A model generated the notes under the pieces. It did no database searches. It was not told the DNA's origin and saw only the letters and a list, made by a program, of their open reading frames with translations. Of a stretch of DNA of 64,000 nt, positions 52,822-62,629 are shown one piece after another; the stretch's first letter is position 1; each line of letters opens with the position of its first letter. The DNA comes from Ephydatia muelleri (Eukaryota; Porifera; Demospongiae; Spongillida; Spongillidae): positions 11,898,754 through 11,962,753 of the forward strand of contig JABACO010000003.1 of assembly GCA_013339895.1 (NCBI GenBank), read 5' to 3'. Position numbers and translations under genes: made by a program.

Positions 52822-54420
52822 GGTGTGCGTGACTACTACCGGTACACACCCGACCTCCTATCTCTAGACTCCTGCAGGTCGACGGACCGCAGCGTGGGAA
52901 TACAAGGTGGTACATCACCCCTCCACTATGCTAAATGGCAAGCCGCCTTACAGGCCCACCCCGACAAAGCGTTTGCCGAGTACATATGCATGGGGCTAAA
53001 ATGTGGCTTTAGGATCGGGTTCACTCGCTCTTCACCCCTAAAAGATGCCTCGTCATACATGTTCTCAGTGGTGCAACACCCGGAGCCAATATCCGAGTAC
53101 CTCCAGAAGGAATTAGAGTTTGGGCGCATGCTGGGCCCGTTCGCAGATCGCAGTGGATTCAAATCTATCCACATCAGTAGATTTGGCGTCATTCCGAAGG
53201 GGCATAACACCGGCAATGATCACTGACCTCTCCTACCCACCGGGGTATAGCGTGAACGACGGGATCGATCCCAACATCTGCTCTCTCCGCTACACTACTG
53301 TCGAGGACGTGGCGTCTGCGTGCGCGATACTTGGTCCCAATACCATAATTGCCAAAGTTGACATCGAATCAGCATACCGCCTGGTTCCTGTCCACCCCGA
53401 AGACCACCCGCTTCTGGGGGTGAAGTGGAAGGAAAAGTTCTATATTGACCCCATGTTGCCGATTGGCTTACGTTCCGCCCCCAAAATATTCAACTCACTG
53501 GCAGACGCTCTAGAATGGCGGTTGAGAGAAGACGGGGTACGCAATGTCTTCCACTACCTGGACGATTTTGTGGTGCTGGGTACTCCAGGTACAGTCGAAT
53601 GTCGTTCCGCGTTGGACAAACTCAGGTCCCGGTGTACAGACTTGGGGATACCACTTGCCGCCCATAAGTGCGAAGGCCCTTCTACATCTATAACCTTTTT
53701 AGGCATCGTCATTGATACCGCGACTGGGGAATTGCGGCTGCCACCGGAGAAGCTCGTCCATATTCGTAGCCTTTTGAGCGAATGGGGCGATCGGAAGGCA
53801 TGTAATCGCCGAGAATTGGAATCACTCATCGGTTACCTTAACCACGCGTGTAAGGTAGTTCGACCCAGTCGCTCATTCCTTATAAGGATGATAGACCTAC
53901 TGCATCGGAATAACAACACGTATCACCCCATTCGCCTTAACCGCCAGTTTCGGTCAGACCTCCAATGGTGGATGTCCTTTGCAGCTGGATGGAACGGTAC
54001 ATTATACATTGCCTCTAACGCCTCGACACATTTTGCTTCCGACGCCTCTGGCAGCTGGGGGTGCGGCGCTTGGCACGGGACCTTGTGGTTCCAGTGGAGA
54101 TGGGGTCCTCTCTCAGAGCATTATCCATCGCGGTAAAAGAGTTAATTCCTATCCTGATAGCAGCACTCATCTCGGGTCGCTCATGGTCCGGCCAAAAAGT
54201 GCTATGCCACTGTGACAACCAAGTCATGGTCGCAGCTATTCGGTCAAGGTCGAGCGCACAAAACCAGAGTATGCATTTGCTGCGATGTCTGTTTTTCGTC
54301 GAGGCGTCCGCTAATTTTAGTCTGGCTGCGGAATACATCACGAGTACGGACAATGCCATTGCCGATGCATTATCGCGTGATAGCTTGAACTCCTTCTTTC
54401 AGATGGTGCCAGGAGCCAGC
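52822..54420 (+). pseudogene. RT-RNase H of the tyrosine-recombinase retrotransposon, frameshifted
   Basis: The first frame (to 53226) has SPLHYAKWQAALQAHPDKAF, ELEFGRMLGPF and ISRFGVIPKGH. A few bases are missing near 53208, inside the GKWR motif. The next frame gives MITDLSYPPGYSVNDGIDP, IIAKVDIESAYRLVPVHPED, LPIGLRSAPKIFNSLADALE and the catalytic box FHYLDDFVVLG near 53555, then TFLGIVID. RNase H follows: HFASDASGSWGCGAW, then after a frame change near 54115 SIAVKELIPI, LCHCDNQVMVAAI and DNAIADALSRD, so all four acidic positions are visible. Order and motifs are those of DIRS-superfamily pol. Two frameshifts make it a pseudogene. Confidence 0.85.
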
Positions 54421-54479
54421 ACGGTTCCCTCACAAATCCATCCACAAACAGTGGAGGTGCTACTGGACCCGGTCGCAGA

Positions 54480-55448
54480 ATGGACCTCACCAGCCTGGAT
54501 GCAGCAGTTCAGGGCTATTTTCATAATGGCCTACTCACCGTACTTATGATGCAGCTATGAAAAGATTTAACAAATTTTGCGTTTTGTATGACGTATATGG
54601 CCCGTTCCCAGTAACCGAAAAACTGTTGTGCTACTTTGCGACCTCACTCGCCAAGGACGGGCTAGCCCCACAAACCATAAAGTCCTATCTCTCAGCGGTT
54701 CGGAGTATGCAGATATCTCTTGGTCTGCCTCCCCCCTCTGAACAATCGTCCCTACCGATGCTGAAGAGGGTACTGGATGGGATTAGAAGGTGTAAGGTCT
54801 TGGGGGGTAAATCTCCTAGGACACGCCTTCCAATAACTACCACAGTGCTGAGGCGTATTGAAGCCCCGCTGAAAGAGGATAATGCCCTGGAAGCGTCAGC
54901 CTTCTGGGCAATTGCCGTGACGGCCTTCTTCGGTTTCTTCCTGTCTTGGGGAATTGCTCGTCGAAACGGAAGCCGACTACACCCCTGCACTGCATCTTAG
55001 TTGGGGTGACGTAGCCGTTGATGTTCAGTCAAAAGCATCGATGGTTAAAATTCACTTGAAGAAATCAAAATGTGACCAATTTGGGAAAGGGGCGGACATT
55101 CTGCTGGGACGCACCGAGTGTCCCCTGTGCCCAGTTGCAGCAATCTTGTCGTTTATTGGTGCGCGCAGGGACACGCCTGGATGCTTCTTTATGGACCAAC
55201 AGAAAAAGCCGATTACAAAATCCAGGTTCGTGGCGAGGTTGCGGGATGCTTTGTCGAAGGCTGGGTACGCTGATGCGGAGTTTGCTGGTCACAGTTTTCG
55301 GATTGGGGCAGCAACTAGCACCGCCTTGGCGGGAATAGAGGACTCAATGATTCAGGCGTTGGGAAGGTGGCACAGCGCTGCTTACCTCCGCTACATCAGA
55401 ACTCCACACAGCCATCTCGCTGCCCTCAGTGCCACGTTAGCAAAGTAG
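54480..55448 (+). pseudogene. Tyrosine recombinase of the retrotransposon, one frameshift
   Basis: The N-terminal SAM-like domain reads KRFNKFCVLYDVYGPFPVTE then LAPQTIKSYLSAVRSMQISL and RLPITTTVLRRIE. An extra T near 54942 breaks the box that should read FFRLGELL and destroys the first catalytic Arg. The frame resumes with SWGDVAVDVQSKASMVKIHL, then CPLCPVAAIL, PGCFFM, AGHSFRIGAATSTA (HxxR), ALGRWHSAAYLRYIRTP (H/W and nucleophile Tyr region), ending TLAK-TAG at 55448. Such enzymes integrate a circular DNA copy of the element. Only one base change separates this from an open frame, so inactivation is recent. Confidence 0.85.
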
Positions 55449-55499
55449 CGACGGTACATGTATTATGTATTATTCTTGCCATGCAGCCACATCCATCAA

Positions 55500-55700
55500 T
55501 AAAACCTCTATATAGTTATTGTTTGGGGGCTGAAGTAGACCTAAATGGTCTCCTCACCTTGGGCAGGGATATGGCACGGTACGAGTGGGTGGAGCCATAT
55601 CACCACACACCCAAACTGGCCACGTAACGTGTACCCTGGCCCAGACCCCTGCCAACCTCAGGTAAACCCAAGCCAGTACTATAGCTGCAACGACCTGCTG
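55500..55700 (+). repeat. Retroelement 3'-terminal conserved motif, copy 2
   Basis: CACCTTGGGCAGGGATATGG then CACGGTACGAGTGGGTG at 55555-55592 matches copy 1 at 43918-43954. The surrounding GC-rich stretch (CCCAAACTGGCCACG, CCCTGGCCCAGACCCCTGCC) has looser similarity to the 43.9-44.0 kb copy. AATAAA at about 55498 could be the polyadenylation signal of the recombinase transcript. Confidence 0.75.
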
Positions 55701-55754
55701 CATGACTGAGCAACATCACGATAGAGGAGGTTAAAGGGGTATGTTGTGTAGTAC

Positions 55755-56975
55755 AGGATGTGTTGTATTTAACAATTACACTGTACAATGCACGTCTGAA
55801 TGTTGCGAAGTTGCTCATGACTATCAGCCTCAAGTCACACGATTTGTCCATTGACGAGCTGCTTGCTACCAATTCATACGATCATGGCATGGTAAGCTAT
55901 TGGTGTGCTCTAATTAAAATTTATTTGCTATTAATTAATGCTTTACAGGTACAAAGAATGTGGTCAAGGAGATCAAGAAGCTCTGTAATGATACCAGAGC
56001 TAATAGAAATGTTACCTGGTTCACAGAGCTTTCTGATAAGAGTAAGCTCTAAATGTACATGACTAATACAAGTGTACAGTGAAGAGCACCAAGACACACT
56101 TGTACTGGTGCATGAAGAACTGTGCAGGCAACAGTGATGACCTTCGTATTAAGATCATGAACATCATCATTATCATTATATTATACATTATAACACCATT
56201 ATCAAGTACATGGGTCCATCAGTTGGTGACTACTGTGTCAGGGCCATCACACAGGGTGATTATCGTGGCTGTCATCATGAGAGTCGACGTCACAAACCTG
56301 GCTATATTCCCTTGCAACAGCTTCTCTCCAATCCAGCACCAATCAAAGCACTGGAAGCTGCTTTGAAAAAGACTTCTATATATCGTTTTTCTGATCACGA
56401 GGCTGCTATTCCTTATGTTGTCAGTAGCCATCACATCCTCTTCTGTCATTCAGTGTAGGGACACATATTGGATAGTCTTTCAACCATCAACGGCTAACAT
56501 ATTTGCCCAAGAGAATTCATTTTGGAAAGGACACATTTGTGATGCAAATGAACTTAGCAGTACTGGACTGGGTGAGTTCAGGTAACAAGAAAGCATTCAC
56601 TGTACTTGTCATTGTGTGTTCAGAATGAGAGCTGCCACAAGTCATCGGCTACCTTAATTCCCGGAGACCAGATCATCATGCACCATCTCGTGTCCCAAAG
56701 ACTTTTAAGTTTGTCCAAAACATCTGGGATGCCGTCGTAGACATGAACAGGCAGTCAATTTTGTATGATGGTACTCAGTTTACAAATGTGATTTGTTGAC
56801 CATGCAGTTATGTTTCAAACATAGACCTGTACTTGATGGTGATGAAGAGGATGCTATTGATGGTGAGTCATTATTTATGCCTCAAGTGGGATCAGAGGAT
56901 GGAGACTTCATTGACGGTGATGATGATGATGATCTTTATGATGAGGCACTGGAAGAAGACACAGATGGAGTGTAG
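55755..56975 (+). pseudogene. Decayed multi-exon gene of unrecognised family with acidic C-terminus
   Basis: Protein-like pieces separated by splice-like sites: LNVAKLLMTISLKSHDLSID (55795-55890), TKNVVKEIKKLCNDTRANRN with VTWFTELSD (55950-56040), STKTHLYWCMKNCAGNSDDL (56080-56150), DYRGCHHESRRHKPGYIPLQ then LLSNPAPIKALEAALKKTS (56250-56370), AVLDWV near 56560, and an acidic end with EDAIDGESLFMP and DGDDDDDLYDEALEED, stop at 56975. The KTHLYWC and YRGC..ES....GYIPL blocks recall large uncharacterised families common in cnidarian and sponge genomes, perhaps transposon-derived. Frames do not join cleanly at all junctions. The left end abuts the retrotransposon, so the 5' part may be lost. Confidence 0.4.
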
Positions 56976-57049
56976 TAGGTAAGCATGTCCACATCTGCAT
57001 TTGGAAGGTGAGAATGTGAATGTAGATGGCTGAGTGCAGAACATTGGTT

Positions 57050-57225
57050 GTAGGCCTGTACGTAAGGCTGTTGTGACTACCTCTCCAGCACACATCACCG
57101 TTGGTTGCTGTGGTTACGACACATGAGCAGTGGCTGTTGTGATGTGTTGCTATGGTTACAACACATGGAACTGTGACTGTCTCTGCACATTCCACTGTTG
57201 GTTGTTATGGTTACCACACATGCTG
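57050..57225. repeat. Degenerate ~60-bp tandem repeat
   Basis: Blocks like GTTGCTGTGGTTACGACACA, GTTGCTATGGTTACAACACA and GTTGTTATGGTTACCACACA recur at roughly 45-70 bp spacing. The last block is where the Penelope-flanking duplication begins. Confidence 0.75.
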
Positions 57226-57588
57226 TTGTGGACTACCTTTGCAGGCTGTTTAAGTGGATAGTGGATAAGTCGTGTATGAGTGTACTGGAAGAAATACAAG
57301 AGAAATGCATGCAGCCTCCTAGTTCCTTGTGCATCGCTTCCACAATGTTATTCGATATTAAACGCAGTTGTAAACACTTCATTCTACAGTTACAGCAAGG
57401 AAGGTGAAGAAAATAGCTTTACTGAGCACTTACAGTAAGTACTCTCTTGGGCGTTACTCAGTTTCAAAACCGACGGATTGCACGGAGTAACAGTGTCTGG
57501 CAGGAGACAAAAGAACAGTCGACCAAACTCTCGCTAACTATCACAAGATTGTGGGGAAATCACCTTCCAGGCAAGTGCCTATTACACT
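57213..57588. repeat. Long direct repeat flanking the Penelope insertion, left copy
   Basis: This 376-bp host segment (ACCACACATGCTGTTGTGG ... AGTGCCTATTACACT) recurs at 61362-61738 with about six differences by eye (~98% identity). It contains an open stretch RLFKWIVDKSCMSVLEEIQE after a TTTGCAG acceptor-like site. It behaves as a very long target-site duplication. Confidence 0.93.
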
Positions 57589-57610
57589 GTAATAAATGGT
57601 TTAAACCTAG

Positions 57611-58411
57611 ATGTCAAATACAGGACTCAACCTAATGTCCTCCTCCCTCCTGCTCTTCACCTCTCAGCTTGACGATTCTGTTGAAGATGATGGCCCAAAA
57701 CCCGGAAGCACAGCCATGGACTGTATGGGGACTAGTGGGGGTATCTCGCTCTCGTTCAGAGACGAGAGCATGAGGATGGAACGGTTGCTGGGTTCTATTT
57801 GTCAACCATTGCATCACTCTTCCCCAACCGGGAGTTCCCGTGGTACACCAGACCCTACACCGCGTGGTACCCCATGCCTCATGGACACTGCCAGAAACAA
57901 ACTACAGACTAGAATGGCAGATGAGAAAAAATACATGATAGACATCGTCCATGCTAGTCAACACTTAGACCACCTGGCCAAGACAGTAGAAACCAACCGG
58001 CTGCCTAAGGGGCTCACGGTGGAGCCCCGTATGATGCTCATAGACGCTGATGAGGAAACTGCAGCAGAGTGGAAGGAGCAGACCAGACGAAATACACTTG
58101 GCTACATAGACGTAGCCAAACGCCACTATACCAAACAGATTGCCTGCAAAACCGAGGCAATTACAGACTGCCAAAGAAAGGCCCTCGAGAGCATTTCAGA
58201 CTTCCTCCTAACAGACAAACAGAGGAGGGCGCTCAAAGGTTCCTATGAGGAACTTTTGAAGCACGCAGAAAAGGAAGCCAAGGCGATCAAGAGAGAGTTA
58301 GAGACCAAAGCTCTCAATCGAAACTTGAAGAAGGTGAAAGACCACCAAAAAGGCCCAAAACCAGCCAACAAAGGTATGACATTGACCAAATGCGCATTGA
58401 GACTTGTATAA
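57611..58411 (+). pseudogene. Penelope-like ORF, region before RT
   Basis: An open 266-codon frame whose first residues are out of the natural start because the element is permuted. The true upstream part lies at 60612-61361. Content: LLLFTSQLDDSVEDDGPKPG, a Ser/Pro linker, then an alpha-helical charged region (ETAAEWKEQTRRNTLGYIDV, KRHYTKQIACKTEAITDCQR, KRELETKALNRNLKKVKDHQ) typical of the coiled region before Penelope RT. It shifts frame near 58385. Confidence 0.75.
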
Positions 58412-60455
58412 CCTCCCAATGCCCTCTAGAAACCCGGGCAGAAACAAAAACAAGTACTCCCAAGAGGGACACTCCTGGAGAGATCGTCCTGAGCGGAAGT
58501 AAAAGCTCAAGAAGGAGTTATAGACACAGACACATGAATAGGCGCATGTATAATTTGAACAAAACCTTGAATACAAAAAGTCTATGCAAAAAACATATGC
58601 ATGACAATGTGGTCAATTTATCGTCATACACACCCACTCAGACAGAGCTTGACATACTTTCAAAGGGGCTCAGTTTCATCCCATATACACGATGCCTTGA
58701 TAGAGATATAACAGAAGAAACTGAAAGTTTCATACGTAAACTAAGACTCAGGTACATTCAGATTCATTCTAACCAAACCGAATCCATTCAGATTAAAATC
58801 TACACAGACTCCCAAACCCACAGACTGTCAGGACCTAGAAAACCTGATCAATAGAATCCGACTCACAATGTATCAGATCCATCCCACCACGTGGAGGTTG
58901 GTACAACCTCCCAAGAAATGGTATGAGCATAATCAAGAAACTGTCCAAAGAACATGATGTGATCATCAATACAGCAGACAAAGGAAGCTGTATAGTCTTA
59001 CTGGACAGGGAGAAATACGTGGAAGCAGGCCATAAACACCTAGATGACAAGCAGACATACACCAGACTAACTGCAGACATCACAGACACCATAAAAAAAC
59101 TATAACAATCAAGCTAGGCAAGCTGTGCGAAATGAACCTGCTTAGTAAGTCACACTACAAATTCTGCCTACCCCCAGCTGACCATAGAACAAGCCTAATG
59201 TATTTTCTCATCAAACTGCACAAAAACCCACATGCATACAGACTCTAGATTCCTAGACCACTGGCTCAAACAAGCCGTCAGACTTCTCCCATCATACATA
59301 AGTGACTCCACCCGCTTCATAAAGACCATTGAAGACATAACCTTTGCTAAAGACATTTTACTTTGCTCAATTGATGTTACTAACATGTACACCAATATTC
59401 CCATAGACGAAGGAAACAGAGCGGCAATCAGAGCTCTTGAAAACTTGAAATGCCAAACAGACATGCCAAACATGGCAGCCCTAACTGAGCTCCTAGACTT
59501 GATCATTAAAAACAATGTCTTCGAATTCGATGGAGAATTCTATATCCAGACAAAAGGAGTACCAATGGGCAACATCATGGCCCCATCATACAGTGGTATC
59601 TTCATGGGGGAACTAGAAACAAGACTCATAGACCTACAGTCCGATAAAATTAAACTATGGGTTTGCTACATTGATGACATCTTTGTGGCTTGGCAAGGCA
59701 CCCAGACCGACTTTGAAAACTTTGTCCAACAGTGCAACAAACTGCACACCTCCATCAAATTTACTAGTGAATGCTCTACGACTGAAATAAATTTCCTGGA
59801 CATGACCGTATTCAAAGGCCCAAATTTTCAACAGAGACAAAAACTGGACATCAAAACGTTCAAAAAACCTACAAACAAACAGGCATACGTCCATGGATCC
59901 TCTTTTCACCCTCCTGGGATCGGGAAAAGCATTGCCCTGGGTGAATCATACAGAGCCCTCCACACCAACACGGACAAGACCAACTTCCTCAAACAGATCG
60001 ATAGCGTCCAAAACGCTCTCCTATCAAGGGGATACAAACAGACAGTCATAAAACCACTGATCAGACGTGTAAGCTTCAAAGACAGACACACAGTCCTATA
60101 CAAAAACAAACGAACCAAGACACAAACACTTGGTACACCTACAATGGTACTGACATACAATACCCATGTATCCCAAGCTCGAAAAGAACTAAACAAAATC
60201 TGGGAAGATGTCCAACAGAATCCCATACTAAACGCACTCTATCCAATGCCTCCCCGTATTGCCCAAAAAAAGAATCGGTCGCTAGGCAACATACTAGTCT
60301 CAGCAAAACTTAAAAAACAGACGCCAAGAGAAATGCCACCAGACTACCAACCAATCGATGTCTACCAACACTGCAGAATACCAGCAGAATATCCAAGAAA
60401 CATCCTGAAACACAAAGAGAAAACAGCAGACATCATCCCGACAGAAATCACTTAG
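58390..60455 (+). pseudogene. Penelope-like reverse transcriptase, frameshifted 5' part and open core
   Basis: Frame 58390-58854 has HDNVVNLSSYTPTQTELDIL and SKGLSFIPYTR, the conserved entry to Penelope RT. After frameshifts come IINTADKGSCIVLLDREKYV (58967-59030) and YFLIKLHKNPHA (59200-59235). Then 59232-60455 is open for 407 codons with LLCSIDVTNMYTNIPIDEG (motif A), GVPMGNIMAPSYSGIFMGEL (motif B), WVCYIDDIFVAW (catalytic YIDD at 59667) and TEINFLDMTVF. A thumb and C-terminal extension (ALLSRGYKQTVIKPLIRR) ends at a TAG. No GIY-YIG domain follows. Upstream frameshifts make the whole ORF non-functional, although the catalytic core is intact. Confidence 0.9.
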
Positions 60456-60541
60456 AGATGGATCACGTGCACCACTAAACCCGCCAAACCCACCGGAAAT
60501 GAGATATTTAAACGCTAGACTTGCTCAAATACGCCTTTCCC

Positions 60542-60590
60542 AATCACCTGAAGAAGGAATAAAGTTATTCCGAAACCGGTCGTGTTTATT
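60542..60590 (+). ncRNA. Hammerhead-ribozyme-like motif of the Penelope element
   Basis: Core CTGAAGA (60548-60554), one bulged A, stem II GGAAT/ATTCC (60556-60560 with 60567-60571) closed by AAAGTT, then GAAA (60572-60575). Minimal stem III is CC/GG, then TC with the predicted cleavage after C60581. Stem I is CAC (60545-60547) with GTG (60582-60584), continuing AA/TT after one mismatch. All invariant core bases of the type I hammerhead are present. It lies ~90 bp after the RT stop and ~30 bp before the ORF ATG of the permuted copy. Penelope-like elements are known to carry such motifs. The short stem III predicts weak monomer activity and better dimeric activity. Confidence 0.75.
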
Positions 60591-60611
60591 TTGGGAGAGA
60601 ATAGATTTGCC

Positions 60612-61361
60612 ATGGACCCGAATTTTGTGAAAGCGGTTGAGACAGAAGACGATGTTGTAGGTTATTTGAAAAAACTTGTAATCATTCATGGTATCGTGTT
60701 TGTATTGTGTTTCTGTGAAACTGCAAAAAATATGTACCCATCAGAACAATCAGTCTAAAAGCTCTCCCATATATATATACATGCATAAAAAGAATGCTCT
60801 AAACCTCCATTTCAGACAGAGACAAAGTGTCGAGTCCCCGCACAAAAAGGATAACGCCATGTGGCAGTCACACCTTTTCCATCAATTTGACGCTGTAATA
60901 GGGATGAAAAGGATTAGATGGTACCAGCCTAAAATCCCAGAACACCCGAGCGTCCTAATCAGCTATCACACAGCCGAAAACAAGGCTTGTCAAACTAAAT
61001 GGATACGATATGTAAATGCCCCCGAAATATACATGGAACCCTCGGAATACATGCTTGTACCAAACCGAAATTACAAACGTGTTGCCACTTGGTCATATAT
61101 AACAGACCTCAAACATAACGAAAAAAACACGCAAACTGTAATAAATGGTTTAAACCTAGATGTCAAATACAGGACTCAACCTAATTCTGAAATGTCCTCC
61201 TCCCTCCTGCTCTTCACCTCTCAGCTTGACGATTCCGTTGAAGATGATGGCCCAAAACCCGGAAGCACAGCCATGGACTGTACGGGGACTAGTGGGGGTC
61301 TCTCGCTCTCGTTCAGAGACGAGAGCATGAGGATGGAATGGTTGCTGGGTTCTATTTGTCA
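60612..61361 (+). pseudogene. N-terminal part of the Penelope-like ORF (permuted to the right end)
   Basis: ATG at 60612 in a good context (TTGCCATGG) begins MDPNFVKAVETEDDVV. A stop-containing stretch follows, possibly an intron (GTTATTT donor-like, TTTCAG near 60815). The open frame then reads HLFHQFDAVIGMKRIRWYQP, SVLISYHTAENKACQTKWIR, EYMLVPNRNYKRVATWSYIT and VINGLNLDVKYRTQ. It next reaches the region repeated at 57589 and stops at the right junction (LLGSICQP then host sequence). Function of this N-terminal domain is unknown. Confidence 0.65.
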
Positions 61362-61738
61362 ACCACACATGCTGTTGTGGACTACCTTTGCAGGCTGTTT
61401 AAGTGGATAGTGGATAAGTCGTGTATGAGTGTACTGGAAGAAATACAAGAGAAATGCATGCAGCCTCCTAGTTCCTTGTGCATCGCTTCCACAATGTTAT
61501 TCGATATTAAACGCAGTTGTAAACACTTCATTCTACAGTTATAGCAAGGAAGGTGAAAAAAATAGCTTTACTGAGCACTTACAGTAAGTACTCTCTTGGG
61601 CGTTACTCAGTTTCAAAACCGACGGATTGCACGGAGAAACAGTGTCTGGCAGGAGACAAAAGAACAGCCGACCAAACTCTCGCTAACTATCACATGATTG
61701 TGGGGAAATCACCTTTCCAGGCAAGTGCCTATTACACT
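61362..61738. repeat. Long direct repeat flanking the Penelope insertion, right copy
   Basis: Matches 57213-57588. Differences seen by eye include GTTATAG for GTTACAG, GGAGAAAC for GGAGTAAC, CAGCCGAC for CAGTCGAC and CACATGATT for CACAAGATT. Unique host sequence (CGGATCGCGAGCC) follows. Confidence 0.93.
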
Positions 61739-61739
61739 C

Positions 61740-62380
61740 GGATCGCGAGCCGTTTCTGCGCTGAGTGCGCTTGTAACAAAGACAATATTACGTGTTATGC
61801 ACGTGGGACCTCGAATTTAAAATGGTTGGTTCTGATTTATAAAAACATTGCTGAAACTATCCACTTAACCTAAACAAACTTTGAGGTTTGGTTCCATAGC
61901 ATTGAGATGACCTTCCACATTTCAACCGCATATCCTGGCCATCCCATCATTATCCCAGAACCAAACGTTGCTAACTATTTGTACAGCACTTCCAGTAAAG
62001 TTTTGGTGAAATTTTATAATGGCCCTTTGCACAGGGACCAAATCAACACATAATATGAGTATTACATTTAACCCTTTCAATCCTATAATTATCTTTTGCC
62101 ACAACAATGAACTCCCTATAAGTACATGTATACATAAAACAATATTTACATGCTGCTCTTAAACAGAACAGAACACAAAAGCTTAACAAACTCACAAAGG
62201 TCACCAAAAATTTAAATATTCAGAGGACCGTATTTTGCAAACAAACAACATTTGGTATACAATAATTGTGACAGTGTGTAGTAACTACGTCACACACCGA
62301 TTAATAGAGTTACGGTCAGCTGTCAATGGAGAACACAATAGTCTTTGTGTTTTAACAATTGTCTTTGTTACATCGCACGC
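61740..62380. other. No gene recognised
   Basis: AT-rich flank of the Penelope insertion without supported coding or repeat signal. Confidence 0.45.
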
Positions 62381-62384
62381 CGCA

Positions 62385-62620
62385 AACCTATTTTGGTGTC
62401 TTGTAACAAGACAGTGTCGACATTACGAGGTTTGATACTCCATGAGGTTCAAAACCGCCACATCTTCGTGTGAGAACATTCAGGTTGCTTCACATTTGGT
62501 GCACATGTAGAGGGGTCCTGTCACTATTGATAAGCAATTTTTATTCTATCCGTGAAGGAGATACAGCTGTGCAAAGTTGATGCACATTTCCCACTCAATT
62601 AGTGCCATTATTGCATGCAG
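62385..62620. repeat. Diverged single arm of the 34-kb fold-back family
   Basis: It shares, in order, blocks of the 33956-34730 element: TATTTTGGTG.CTTGTA, GTCGACATTACGA, TCAAAACC, ACATCTTCGTG, TATCCGTGAAGGAGATACAG and TTGATGCACATTT. Only one arm is evident here; the complementary arm was not found. Confidence 0.75.
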
Positions 62621-62629
62621 CCCACTTTC

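Larger units (their letters stand above)
50780..55740 (+). mobile_element. Long Ngaro/DIRS-like tyrosine-recombinase retrotransposon copy
   Basis: Gag, RT-RNase H and tyrosine recombinase follow in that order on the plus strand, as in Ngaro-type elements; no methyltransferase or integrase is present. Local GC content is clearly higher than in surrounding DNA. The 5' limit is placed upstream of the gag ATG at 50878. The 3' limit is placed after the terminal motif at 55555-55592 and is approximate, because split direct repeats could not be defined. At least three frameshifts make it non-autonomous. The nearby deleted copy and the 8-kb and 43-kb relics show repeated colonisation by this superfamily. 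Confidence 0.8.
57589..61361 (+). mobile_element. Circularly permuted Penelope-like element (EN-minus type)
   Basis: Unit length is about 3.55 kb. The insert begins inside the ORF at TGTAATAAATGGTTT, runs through RT to the 3' end near 60600, and crosses a hammerhead-like motif. It then enters the ORF start (ATG 60612), reaches TGTAATAAATGGTTT again at about 61137, and stops at 61361 after repeating ~223 bp of the beginning. The repeated part differs by four substitutions and an 8-bp deletion. ACCA and ACT microhomologies occur at the junctions. No GIY-YIG endonuclease was seen at either end of the ORF, as in Athena/Coprina-type elements. Frameshifts in the ORF mean this copy is inactive. Confidence 0.85.

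Noticed and set aside
57198-57407. RLFKWIVDK stretch as a myosin-motor exon
   Set aside because: Only a few residues resemble myosin and the rest does not follow; both copies belong to the direct duplication and the family remains unknown.
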